Origin: an uncultured Eubacteriales bacterium
Lineage (GTDB): Bacteria; Bacillota; Clostridia; Lachnospirales; Lachnospiraceae
Assembly: GCA_900545175.1 (NCBI GenBank)
Contig: UQYF01000049.1
Span: 1 to 17,965, forward strand
Direction of reading: 5' to 3'
DNA: 17,965 bases
Numbering within the stretch: the stretch's first letter is position 1; every line of letters begins with the position of its first letter. The notes under the pieces are model-generated. The model saw only the letters and a list, made by a program, of their open reading frames with translations. It did not search any database and was not told where the DNA came from. Positions 7,159 to 14,776 of this stretch are shown piece after piece. The position numbers and the translations under genes are program-made.

Positions 7159-8082
7159 ATGGGTAAAATCGCATTTTTGTTTGCAGGACAGGGTGCCCAG
7201 TCAGTCGGCATGGGCAAGGATTTATATGACAACAACGCTGCCGCAAAGGCAGTATTTGATATGGGTGAGGCTATAAGGCCGGGCAGTGAGGCAATGTGCT
7301 TTGAAGGACCGGGCGAAGCACTCACACAGACAGAGAACACACAGCCATGTCTTTTTTTAACAGACCTTGCATGCGCAAGAGCGTTAGAGGCAGCAGGCAT
7401 CAAGGCGGATGTGGCAGCAGGCTTCTCATTGGGAGAAATTCCGGCGCTTGCATTTACGGGAGTGTTATCTGATGAGGATGCGTTCAGGCTTGTTATTCTC
7501 AGAGGACAGAAAATGTCAGAATGTGCTGCTAAGCATCCGGGTTCAATGGTTGCTGCGCTTAAGCTTGACAATGCGAAGGTTGAGGAGGTATGTGCAGGCT
7601 TTAAGAATGTATATCCGGTCAACTACAACTGTCCGGGACAGCTCTCCTGTGCAGGTGCTGTTGAGGAACTTGATGCCTTTGTTGATGCGATTAAGGCAGC
7701 AGGAGGCAGAGCGGTGAAGCTTGCGGTTAGCGGAGCCTTCCACACACCTTTTATGGCGCAGACGACACAGGCACTTGCAGATGAGCTTGAGACAATGGAG
7801 GTAAATGCACCTAAGCTTACATTGTACGCGAATCTTACAGGAGAGGTATATCCTTCACAGAAGGAGCAGATTATTGAGACAGTGTCAAAGCAGGCATCTA
7901 ACAGTGTGCGCTGGGAGAAGACAATCCGTGATATGGCGGCTAACGGTGTTGACACATTTATCGAGGTCGGAGCTGGAACAACTCTCTCAGGTCTTGTAAA
8001 GAGAACACTCACGAATGTTAAAGTGTTCAACGTGTGTGATATGGCAACACTTAATGAGACAGTGCAAAATATAAACAATTAG
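7159..8082 (+). CDS. fabD: Malonyl-CoA:ACP transacylase
   Basis: A 307-residue acyltransferase moving malonyl from CoA to ACP. It shows the FLFAGQGAQ motif near the N-terminus (residues 6-14), nucleophile Ser90 in GFSLGE, the conserved Arg in LRGQKM (~115) and catalytic His195 in GAFHTPFM, all spaced as in known FabD proteins. AAGGAGG sits 8 nt before the ATG. It is separated from fabZ by 127 bp but likely co-transcribed. It supplies extender units to the double ketosynthase. A 13-bp stem lies 27 nt after its stop. Confidence 0.93.
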   Translation: MGKIAFLFAGQGAQSVGMGKDLYDNNAAAKAVFDMGEAIRPGSEAMCFEGPGEALTQTENTQPCLFLTDLACARALEAAGIKADVAAGFSLGEIPALAFTGVLSDEDAFRLVILRGQKMSECAAKHPGSMVAALKLDNAKVEEVCAGFKNVYPVNYNCPGQLSCAGAVEELDAFVDAIKAAGGRAVKLAVSGAFHTPFMAQTTQALADELETMEVNAPKLTLYANLTGEVYPSQKEQIIETVSKQASNSVRWEKTIRDMAANGVDTFIEVGAGTTLSGLVKRTLTNVKVFNVCDMATLNETVQNINN

Positions 8083-8425
8083 CCGGAAAAGCTGCAATAT
8101 TACATTTTATCCGGTGTTTGGTACAAGCCAAGTACCGGATAGAGATGCGCAGAGGAATTATGTCGCTTAGGCGACTTACCTCAGGCGGATAATTTTGCAA
8201 AGCAGAATTCTTTCTTGTGGGTAAGAAACGAAAGCGGCCTGCGAATATCATTGTCATATGTAAATCGGGCATAAGTTGCGCAAATGCAACGGATGTTTTC
8301 TTTATTTTACATAAGTCGGATGTATAATTTGGAGTATGTAACTGTCAACAGTATTATTAAGCTGCAAAGCTTGTAAGGCTGGTTTAAGTCAGTTACGGAT
8401 GAACGATTATAATAAGGAGGCAATC
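8083..8425. other. 343-bp noncoding region with several dyad structures and a possible tldD promoter
   Basis: No credible gene is present. Seen here: a 13-bp stem at 8109-8121/8128-8140 with two G-U pairs and a 6-nt loop; GTCGC-TTAG-GCGAC at 8162-8175; TTACC (8176-8180) facing GGTAA (8220-8224); TGCGCA at 8146-8151 and again at 8277-8282. The nested, roughly mirrored arrangement of the last items suggests a larger folded element, but the pairing is imperfect. TGTATAAT at 8321-8328 could be the -10 box for tldD, with no convincing -35. AAGGAGG at 8414-8420 is the tldD ribosome binding site. Confidence 0.4.
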
Positions 8426-9811
8426 ATGTTAGAGGACATTTTAAAGGAAAAAAAGGGACTGTTTGAAACAGGTATGCAGAGTGTTCTGCGCGGACAGGAG
8501 AACAGGGAAAGAAGAATTGTGATTCAGCAGGGGAATCTTGTTGTCAATGAGCGTTCTGAGAGCAGTGGTGTGAGTGCGAAAGTATATAAGAACGGAGTCA
8601 GCGGTTTTGCATCAATGGCAGAATATACACCGCAGGCAGCAGAGATGGTTTTAAAAGCAGCTACAGAGAATGCACATTATTTATATAAGTATGCTAAAAA
8701 CAGAAAACCGGCTTATTCACCATATATAAATGGCTATGTCAAATCTGACAGATTTATTATTGACTTCGAGCAGAAAAGACTTGTGGAGCTTTGCAGGCAG
8801 GTGGATGATTATATCGTTACAAAATATCCTGATCTTACCAGCAGAACAGTCATATACAGAGAAGATACAATGGAAAAAGTCATCTGTACATCGGATGCCA
8901 CAGATGGACATGTAGCTTATCCAAGATGCTCTCTGTATTTTGTGCTTAATATGGAATCAAAGGATGGACAGCCGCTTGAGCTTATGGATTTAGTGGGCGG
9001 TTTTGGTCATGCAGATGACAATTTTAAGGATTTGTCTGTAGTCTACGATAAAATTGACAAAGTGTATAAGTTACTTCGCGATAAGGCAGAAGGAGTATAT
9101 GCACAGGCAGGAGTAAAGACAGTTATATTAGACTCCAATGTTGCTGGAATGATTGCACATGAGGCGGTAGGACATACGGTTGAGGCAGATCTTGTAATCG
9201 GCGGCTCTGTTGCCGGACCTAACCTTGGAAAACAGGTGGCTTCTGAGCTTGTGAACATTGTAGATTATGCCAGCACAGCATTCGGAAAGCAGGCACCGCT
9301 TCCGGTATACCTTGATGATGAGGGCATTCAGGCAAAGGATGCTGTGTTAGTTGAGAACGGAATCCTTAAAGGTTATATGCATAACCGTGAGACAGCAGAC
9401 AGATTCGGAGTTGAGCCTTGTGGAAATGCAAGAGGCTGGGAGTTTTCCGATGAGCCATTGATTCGTATGAGAAATACGGTTGTTCTTCCTGGAAAAGATA
9501 CTCTGGATGATATGATTGCTTCTGTTGATGACGGCTACTATCTCCTCTCTACAGGAAATGGACAGGCAGACCTTACAGGTGAGTTCATGTTCGGAATCTC
9601 TATGGGATATGAGATAAAGAATGGAAAGCTCGGAAAGGCTATCCTTGACACAACTGTTTCAGGAGTTGCATTTGAAATGTTAAAGACTGTTGATATGGTT
9701 TCTGATAAAGTTGAGTGGGTGGCAAGCGGTACATGCGGTAAGAAGCAGATGATGGCTGTATCTATGGGTGGACCTTCCATCAGATGTCAGATTACAATAG
9801 GGGGTAGATAA
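8426..9811 (+). CDS. tldD: TldD-family metallopeptidase (TldD subunit)
   Basis: A 461-residue protein of the TldD/PmbA (modulator of gyrase) family. The zinc-binding HExxxH motif is present as HEAVGH, with His245, Glu246 and His250 in MIAHEAVGHTVEADL, which identifies the catalytic TldD-type subunit. The family forms a TldD-TldE heterodimer that degrades unfolded peptides in a narrow tunnel and, in enterobacteria, matures microcin B17. The start is the ATG at 8426, five bases after AAGGAGG; an ATG nine codons earlier has no RBS. The partner gene follows 2 nt later. The pair sits between fabD and accD, an unusual place; no RiPP precursor or other processing substrate is visible nearby, so a housekeeping proteolytic role is the default. 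Confidence 0.9.
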   Translation: MLEDILKEKKGLFETGMQSVLRGQENRERRIVIQQGNLVVNERSESSGVSAKVYKNGVSGFASMAEYTPQAAEMVLKAATENAHYLYKYAKNRKPAYSPYINGYVKSDRFIIDFEQKRLVELCRQVDDYIVTKYPDLTSRTVIYREDTMEKVICTSDATDGHVAYPRCSLYFVLNMESKDGQPLELMDLVGGFGHADDNFKDLSVVYDKIDKVYKLLRDKAEGVYAQAGVKTVILDSNVAGMIAHEAVGHTVEADLVIGGSVAGPNLGKQVASELVNIVDYASTAFGKQAPLPVYLDDEGIQAKDAVLVENGILKGYMHNRETADRFGVEPCGNARGWEFSDEPLIRMRNTVVLPGKDTLDDMIASVDDGYYLLSTGNGQADLTGEFMFGISMGYEIKNGKLGKAILDTTVSGVAFEMLKTVDMVSDKVEWVASGTCGKKQMMAVSMGGPSIRCQITIGGR

Positions 9812-9813
9812 TT

Positions 9814-11112
9814 ATGGCAAATATAATTGAGGTTTCGGATAAGTTAAAAAGTCTTATAGATAAAAAAGGGGATATTAAGGCACAGTATACGGTTGCATTG
9901 ACACAGACAAGAGAAATCACGATGGAGAACGGAGAATTTACGCTCTTTAGAACCTTGTTTGATAATGCTGTTTCGATAAAACTTATCAAGGATGGCAGAT
10001 TAGGAACTACAAGTCTTAACAAGTTTGATGATAAGTCTCTTGAAGAAGCGCTTGAAAATGTCATTAAGTCATCCGAGGCAGGAACGGCAGATGAGAATTT
10101 TGACATTGCGCCTAAGATGGATGCAGCAAAATTCACTATCGGAGCGGTGAAACCTGATATCGATAAGCTTATGCAGCGTGCACAGGAATTGTCTGAGGAC
10201 ATTAAGAAGAAACATCCGAAGGTGCTTGTCATGCAGATTATTTTAAAGCATGTAGAGCTTCATTCGGTATATCGCAACACCAATGGAAGTCAGGACGAGA
10301 AGTTTTCCGGAAGATATGAAGTTGTGGTTGAGTTTGCCGGAAATGACGGTAAGAATTCAACAGGACTTGCATCTACATATGTTATGACTGACAATCTTGA
10401 CAAGCCATTTATAGAGCTTGGAAATATTGAAAAGGACTTAAAGGATGCTGAGGATTCCATTAATCCGATATCGTTAGATGGAAAGTTTGACGGAGAAGTT
10501 ATCTTCACACCGAACTGTGCAATGCAGATGATTTACTATGCACTTTCTAATTTTGCAGGAGAGTCGGTTGTACTTGATGGCACAGGCTTATGGCTTGGAA
10601 AGATAGGTCAGAAGGTTGCATCAGATAAGATGACAATAGCTTTCAAACCATGGGATGAAAGAATCGTTGATCATGAGGTGCATACAAAGGACGGCTTCCG
10701 TTCAGAGGATTATACAATTATTGAAAATGGCGTTCTGAACGGATATATGACTTCGTTATATGCTGCTAACAAGTGTAAGGTTGAACGAGCTAAGAATTCA
10801 GGCTTCGACCTTGTGATAGAGGGTGGAGATATCGCATTTGATGATATGATTAAGGGCATCAGACGTGGACTTATAGTAGGTGCAGTATCCTGCGGAATGC
10901 CATCGGGCAATGGCGAGCTTTCAGGAGTAGCTAAGAACAGTTTCTATATTGAGGACGGACAGATTAAAGGTGCTGTCACAGAGACAATGATTAACTTCAA
11001 CCTTGCGAATATGATGCACAATATCACAGCACTTTCTAAAGAAGTTCTGTGCGATGGGGCAATGGTGGTGCCATATATAGAGGTATCACATGTACTGATA
11101 TCCGGAAAATAG
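9814..11112 (+). CDS. pmbA: TldE/PmbA-family protein (non-catalytic partner of TldD)
   Basis: A 432-residue TldD/PmbA-family protein without the HExxxH motif, as expected for the TldE subunit. Family blocks include ENGVLNGYMTSLYAANK (about 305-321) and the glycine-rich GNGELSG stretch before the C-terminus. It starts 2 nt after the tldD stop, behind GGGGGT, so both should be co-translated and assemble into a heterodimer. The sequence past its stop is occupied almost at once by a small inverted-repeat element (from 11129). Confidence 0.88.
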   Translation: MANIIEVSDKLKSLIDKKGDIKAQYTVALTQTREITMENGEFTLFRTLFDNAVSIKLIKDGRLGTTSLNKFDDKSLEEALENVIKSSEAGTADENFDIAPKMDAAKFTIGAVKPDIDKLMQRAQELSEDIKKKHPKVLVMQIILKHVELHSVYRNTNGSQDEKFSGRYEVVVEFAGNDGKNSTGLASTYVMTDNLDKPFIELGNIEKDLKDAEDSINPISLDGKFDGEVIFTPNCAMQMIYYALSNFAGESVVLDGTGLWLGKIGQKVASDKMTIAFKPWDERIVDHEVHTKDGFRSEDYTIIENGVLNGYMTSLYAANKCKVERAKNSGFDLVIEGGDIAFDDMIKGIRRGLIVGAVSCGMPSGNGELSGVAKNSFYIEDGQIKGAVTETMINFNLANMMHNITALSKEVLCDGAMVVPYIEVSHVLISGK

Positions 11113-11128
11113 AATCCTGCCATAATTT

Positions 11129-11364
11129 GTAGGTAATTGCGAAACTCTGTATATTGCTATCAGACGTTGTGCACTTTTGCTATATTACCGCCAGGCACGC
11201 TCTCGCTTCATTGCAAACACAGCGGTGCGTAAGCGGCTAAAATACAGCCGCTAAACACATTAGTTCAGCAAGCTGAACTATTAGTGTTTGCAAATAGTCT
11301 GGCTTGCAATATAGTAAAATTGCACAACTGGTCATTGATAAAATTGAGTTTCGCAATTACCTAA
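11129..11364. mobile_element. MITE-like nonautonomous element with 9-bp target duplication
   Basis: Perfect 18-bp terminal inverted repeats, TAGGTAATTGCGAAACTC at 11130-11147 and its complement at 11346-11363, enclose ~200 bp with no coding capacity. The 9-bp CCATAATTT occurs on both sides (11120-11128 and 11365-11373), fitting a target-site duplication with one extra base between it and each repeat. Inside, the arms continue to pair imperfectly (GTTGTGCA 11166-11173 with 11321-11328; TTGCAAACAC 11211-11220 with 11284-11293). The centre has two further hairpins (AGCGGCT stem 11232-11252; TAGTTCAGC stem 11261-11280). The whole element could fold into one long hairpin in RNA. It ends 16 nt before the accD ribosome binding site, so accD transcription must start in it or run through it. 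Confidence 0.75.
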
Positions 11365-11394
11365 CCATAATTTTAGTTGAAAGGAGATACGAAT

Positions 11395-12312
11395 TTGGTT
11401 ATAGAGGAATATCTTGCATCGACAAAAGAGACTGCGTGTGAGAAATGTAAGGAACCGATTATACAAGGTGCTCTTGCAAAGAATTACTTTGTATGCCCAA
11501 AGTGTGGTAGGTATAACAAGATACCTGCGAGGGCACGCATAGAGCTTATTACTGATGACGGAAGCTTTAAAGAATTGTGGAATGGGGCAACCACAGGTAA
11601 TCCTATAGATTTTCCGGATTATGAGCAAAAGAGCAGCAAGGCAAGAGCAACGAGCCGTGAGAACGAGGGCGTTATATGCGGAACAGCGACAGTTGATGGA
11701 AACGAGTGCTGTATATATGCCATGGAGCCTAAGTTCATGATGGGTTCTATGGGAACAGTGGTTGGAGATAAGCTTGCAGCATTATTTGAATATGCGATTG
11801 AGCACAGACTTCCTGTTGTAGGCTATGCTGCATCGGGCGGAGCGAGAATGCAGGAGGGAATGTTGTCACTTATGCAGATGGCAAAAGTGTCAGGTGCAGT
11901 CAAGCTTCACAATGATGAGGGACTGTTTTATATGGTATGTGTCACAGACCCTACAACAGGTGGAGTTACGGCCAGCTTTGCAATGCTTGGCGATGTGATT
12001 ATCGGAGAGCCGGGAGCACTTGTAGGCTTTGCCGGAAAGCGTGTAATTGAACAGGTTACAGGAGAAAAGCTTCCTGAAGGATTTCAGAGCGCAGAATTCC
12101 AGCTTGAAAATGGTTTTCTTGATGCGATAGTTAAAAGAAATGACCAGAGAAATTATATTGCATCAATGTTAAAGCTTCACAAGTCGGCTTTAGGGGATGA
12201 CCTTCTCCATGCAAAGTCACATGAGCAGCATCTTAAGCTTAGGGAGCTTGTGCACAGACAGACTAAAAATGGCGGTGCTGTTCAAAAGCTTATGGAAATG
12301 ATACACAATTAA
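11395..12312 (+). CDS. accD: Acetyl-CoA carboxylase carboxyltransferase subunit beta
   Basis: A 305-residue AccD. It has the N-terminal four-cysteine zinc ribbon (Cys15, Cys18, Cys34, Cys37: ACEKC...CPKCG), then the crotonase-like carboxyltransferase core with GGARMQEG, TTGGVTASFAMLGD and GEPGALVGFAGKRVIEQ. With AccA it transfers CO2 from biotin to acetyl-CoA, giving malonyl-CoA for FabD. The start is the TTG at 11395, seven bases after AAAGGAGA; an earlier in-frame TTG at 11377 lies before that site and is unlikely. A MITE lies directly upstream. The usual neighbours accB and accC (biotin carrier and carboxylase) are absent from this window. Confidence 0.93.
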   Translation: MVIEEYLASTKETACEKCKEPIIQGALAKNYFVCPKCGRYNKIPARARIELITDDGSFKELWNGATTGNPIDFPDYEQKSSKARATSRENEGVICGTATVDGNECCIYAMEPKFMMGSMGTVVGDKLAALFEYAIEHRLPVVGYAASGGARMQEGMLSLMQMAKVSGAVKLHNDEGLFYMVCVTDPTTGGVTASFAMLGDVIIGEPGALVGFAGKRVIEQVTGEKLPEGFQSAEFQLENGFLDAIVKRNDQRNYIASMLKLHKSALGDDLLHAKSHEQHLKLRELVHRQTKNGGAVQKLMEMIHN

Positions 12313-12433
12313 TGATACATAGCCGAAATGTAGAATACATGGATGCTTTTGCGCATTGTAAATACGCATATAAATACATTTAGTAACATATAATATTGCG
12401 CACAGACCGGCGCAGAAAAGAGGAAATATTTAT

Positions 12434-13240
12434 ATGGACGCATACGAAAAAATCCGGTGTGCCAGAAAGGCAGGCCGGCCTACAGCGAAAGATTATATCA
12501 GCTCAATCTTTACCGGGTTTATGGAGCTTCACGGAGACAGGGCATTTGGAGATGACCATGCGGTTGTGGGCGGAGTTGCCTGGCTTGCTGACATGCCTGT
12601 GACTGTTATCGGAATCGAAAAAGGCCACAGCCTTGATGACAGAGTCTACAGAAACTTTGGCTGTGTGCTGCCGGAAGGCTATAGAAAAGCACAGAGACTT
12701 ATGAAGGAAGCAGAAAAGTTCCATAGACCGGTCATATGCTTTGTAGATACACAGGGAGCAAGCTGTGGACAGGGTGCTGAGCGAAGAGGTGCAGGTGAGG
12801 CAATAGCGGATAATCTCTATGAGCTTATGACATTAAAGACTCCCGTCATATCCATAATGGCAGGTGAAGGCGGAAGCGGCGGAGCATTGGCCCTTGCAAT
12901 AGCAGATGAGGTGTGGATGCTTGAAAATGCTTACTATAGTGTTGTTTCGCCGGAGGCATGTGCAAGTATTCTGTTTAAGGATTCATCGAGAGTTGCTGAG
13001 GCTGCAGACCACCTTAAAATGTTTGCCGATGACCTCTTAAAGCTTGAGATTATTGAGAAAATCATTCCGGAGCCGGAGAATTTCGGTGAGCCGGAGTGTG
13101 CATTGGAGCCATTTATGGATGAGCTTAAGATGGCACTTACCGAGAGACTCTCAGAGCTTATGAATGTTCCACAGCAGCAGCTTGTGCTTGAACGCTACGG
13201 AAGATACCGCCGGATTGGGAAATACGAAGATATCGTATGA
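12434..13240 (+). CDS. accA: Acetyl-CoA carboxylase carboxyltransferase subunit alpha
   Basis: A 268-residue AccA, the second half of the carboxyltransferase. Recognisable blocks are RPTAKDYISSIFTGFMELHG, GDRAFGDD, the GRNFG-like YRNFGCVLPEGYRKA, FVDTQGASCGQGAERRGAGE and the oxyanion-forming GEGGSGGALALA. It follows accD after 121 bp; that gap contains TATAAT at 12389-12394 without a clear -35, so separate initiation is possible but unproven. AGAGGA precedes the ATG by ~10 nt. It forms the alpha2-beta2 complex with AccD. Confidence 0.93.
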   Translation: MDAYEKIRCARKAGRPTAKDYISSIFTGFMELHGDRAFGDDHAVVGGVAWLADMPVTVIGIEKGHSLDDRVYRNFGCVLPEGYRKAQRLMKEAEKFHRPVICFVDTQGASCGQGAERRGAGEAIADNLYELMTLKTPVISIMAGEGGSGGALALAIADEVWMLENAYYSVVSPEACASILFKDSSRVAEAADHLKMFADDLLKLEIIEKIIPEPENFGEPECALEPFMDELKMALTERLSELMNVPQQQLVLERYGRYRRIGKYEDIV

Positions 13241-13325
13241 GATAGTTGGCTGATTGTAAAATTTTCTGATATAGCTTGGGATTTGCAATCGGCTTTATTA
13301 TAAAGCGGTGAGAAAGGAAGGTTTT

Positions 13326-14045
13326 ATGAGAGTACTTCTTCTAAATGGAAGCCCGCGAAGAGAGAAGAGCTGCACAATAAGAGTTGCACATAAGTTTGTG
13401 GATGGTTTGAGAGAGGAAGCAGCCTGTGAAGTCGAGGAAATTAATATAAGCGACTGTAAAATCACACCATGTCTTGGCTGCCTTAGCTGCTGGGGACGTA
13501 CAGAGGGCGAATGTGTAATCAAAAACGATGACATTCCAATGCTTAAGGAGAAGATTCTTGCAGCTGACATTATTATAGAGAGCTATCCACTTTATTTTTT
13601 CGGGATGCCGGGAATAATGAAGGTGTTTACGGATAGAATGCTTTCTATGATGTGTACATATGAAGGACAGTCACCGGTTGTAGGTCAGCCTTTTCATGGA
13701 ATAAGAGGCGATATGAGTGGGAAGAAGTTTATAATAGTTTCGACATGTGGTTACGCACAGACAGACCTTATATATGACCCTCTTCTTAAGGAATATGATT
13801 GTATATGCGGTCCGGGAAATTATTATGCGCTTTTATGCCCACAGGGAAAGACTCTCTCGGTTCCTGAGCTGTATGAGAGGATGGAGGTATATCTTGAAAA
13901 GTACGTTGATGCGGGAAGAGAACTTGCAAGGACAGGTGCTCTTACGGATGAGACGATACTTAAACTCAGAGAAGCTCCTTTTAATGAGAGAAGATTCAAG
14001 CTTCTTCTCAAAAAGTTCTGGGAAAATGAAAGGGGTAATGTCTGA
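13326..14045 (+). CDS. Iron-sulfur flavoprotein / NADPH-dependent FMN reductase family protein
   Basis: A 239-residue flavodoxin-fold protein. It begins with MRVLLLNGSPRREKSCT, the phosphate-binding loop for FMN, followed by ESYPLYFFGMPGIMKVFTDR, the flavin-stacking segment typical of this family. Cys49, Cys52, Cys55 and Cys63 make a CX2CX2CX7C motif (CLGCLSC then GEC), the compact cluster signature of Isf-type iron-sulfur flavoproteins, so a [4Fe-4S] cluster is likely. AAGGAAGG lies a few bases before the ATG at 13326; the GTG six codons earlier lies before that site. Its stop overlaps the start of the acyl-ACP thioesterase (TGATG), so the two are made together. Its electron acceptor is unknown; a role in reducing the cluster's acyl product is only speculation. 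Confidence 0.75.
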   Translation: MRVLLLNGSPRREKSCTIRVAHKFVDGLREEAACEVEEINISDCKITPCLGCLSCWGRTEGECVIKNDDIPMLKEKILAADIIIESYPLYFFGMPGIMKVFTDRMLSMMCTYEGQSPVVGQPFHGIRGDMSGKKFIIVSTCGYAQTDLIYDPLLKEYDCICGPGNYYALLCPQGKTLSVPELYERMEVYLEKYVDAGRELARTGALTDETILKLREAPFNERRFKLLLKKFWENERGNV

Positions 14046-14776
14046 TGTATGAAGCTTTATACCGCGTGCGTTTTAGTGAGACAGGCAAGGACGGAAAAAT
14101 GTCAATGAACGGAGTTCTCAGGCTTTTTCAGGATTGCGGTTATGAGCATGCACTTGACAGGGGTTTTGGCCCTGATTTTACGAATAGGACACACTGTACG
14201 TGGTATCTGATTTCATGGAACATATCAATCATAGATGCACCATGTGCCGGAGATGAGATTGTGCTGAAGACGTATATATATGATATGCAGGAGTCTCTTG
14301 CTAAGAAATATATTGCAATGTACAATAAAGACGGAAAATGTCTGGCAAAAGCGGATACCGTGTGGGTATATATGAACATAGACTCGCAGTTACCGGCACT
14401 GCCCGACAAAAATGATATGGGCTGGCTGCCGCAGGACTTTGGCGATAGATCAGAGGATGATGCGCCGCACCGAAGAATAAAAGTACCGCAGGATGGAATG
14501 AAGGCGGGACCTTACAGGATAAATGACTATCTGCTCGATACTAACGGACATGCCAATAATGTCCGCCTTACAGAGTTCGCTATGAGCGTAGCCGGAGCAG
14601 ATAACGGAAAGTGCAGGTATCTTCGCGCAGAATTCAAAAGACAGGTTATGGCCGGCAGTGCAATAATTGCAAGCATAAAAAAAGACTACAGTGATGATTG
14701 CATAACCACAACAGTAGTCTTTTCTGAAACAGGAAAACCGGAGAATGCAGTTTTTTACTTCTCTTCTCCAAAATAA
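14045..14776 (+). CDS. Acyl-ACP thioesterase (FatA/FatB-like, double hotdog)
   Basis: A 243-residue protein with two hotdog domains, as in bacterial acyl-ACP thioesterases of the plant FatA/FatB superfamily (usually ~240-260 residues). The N-terminal domain contains MSMNGVLRLFQDCGYEHA and a W-rich WYLISWNISI segment. The second domain holds the catalytic Asn167 and His169 in LDTNGHANNVR, the family hallmark. It would hydrolyse acyl-ACP and release a free fatty (or polyketide) acid. It is coupled to the iron-sulfur flavoprotein gene by a 1-nt overlap. Its last 22 bp overlap the end of a convergent gene, and its 3' part carries that gene's probable terminator. Confidence 0.88.
   Translation: MYEALYRVRFSETGKDGKMSMNGVLRLFQDCGYEHALDRGFGPDFTNRTHCTWYLISWNISIIDAPCAGDEIVLKTYIYDMQESLAKKYIAMYNKDGKCLAKADTVWVYMNIDSQLPALPDKNDMGWLPQDFGDRSEDDAPHRRIKVPQDGMKAGPYRINDYLLDTNGHANNVRLTEFAMSVAGADNGKCRYLRAEFKRQVMAGSAIIASIKKDYSDDCITTTVVFSETGKPENAVFYFSSPK
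14680..14723 (-). terminator. Terminator-like hairpin inside the thioesterase gene, serving the convergent gene
   Basis: AAAAGACTAC (14680-14689) and GTAGTCTTTT (14714-14723) are a perfect 10-bp inverted repeat with a 24-nt loop that has a small inner GTG/CAC stem. On the minus strand the stem is followed by a run of seven Ts (complement of 14677-14683), 32 nt beyond the stop of the convergent gene. On the plus strand it ends in four Ts within coding sequence. Confidence 0.5.

Noticed and set aside
7623..8078. Minus-strand open frame of 151 codons inside fabD
   Set aside because: Shadow of the well-supported fabD gene; composition is artefactual and no start signals are visible.
8083..8425. 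Possible RiPP precursor gene for the adjacent TldD/PmbA pair
   Set aside because: I read the gap in all frames for a short peptide with an RBS and a Cys/Ser/Gly-rich core and saw none; the frames are short and unremarkable.
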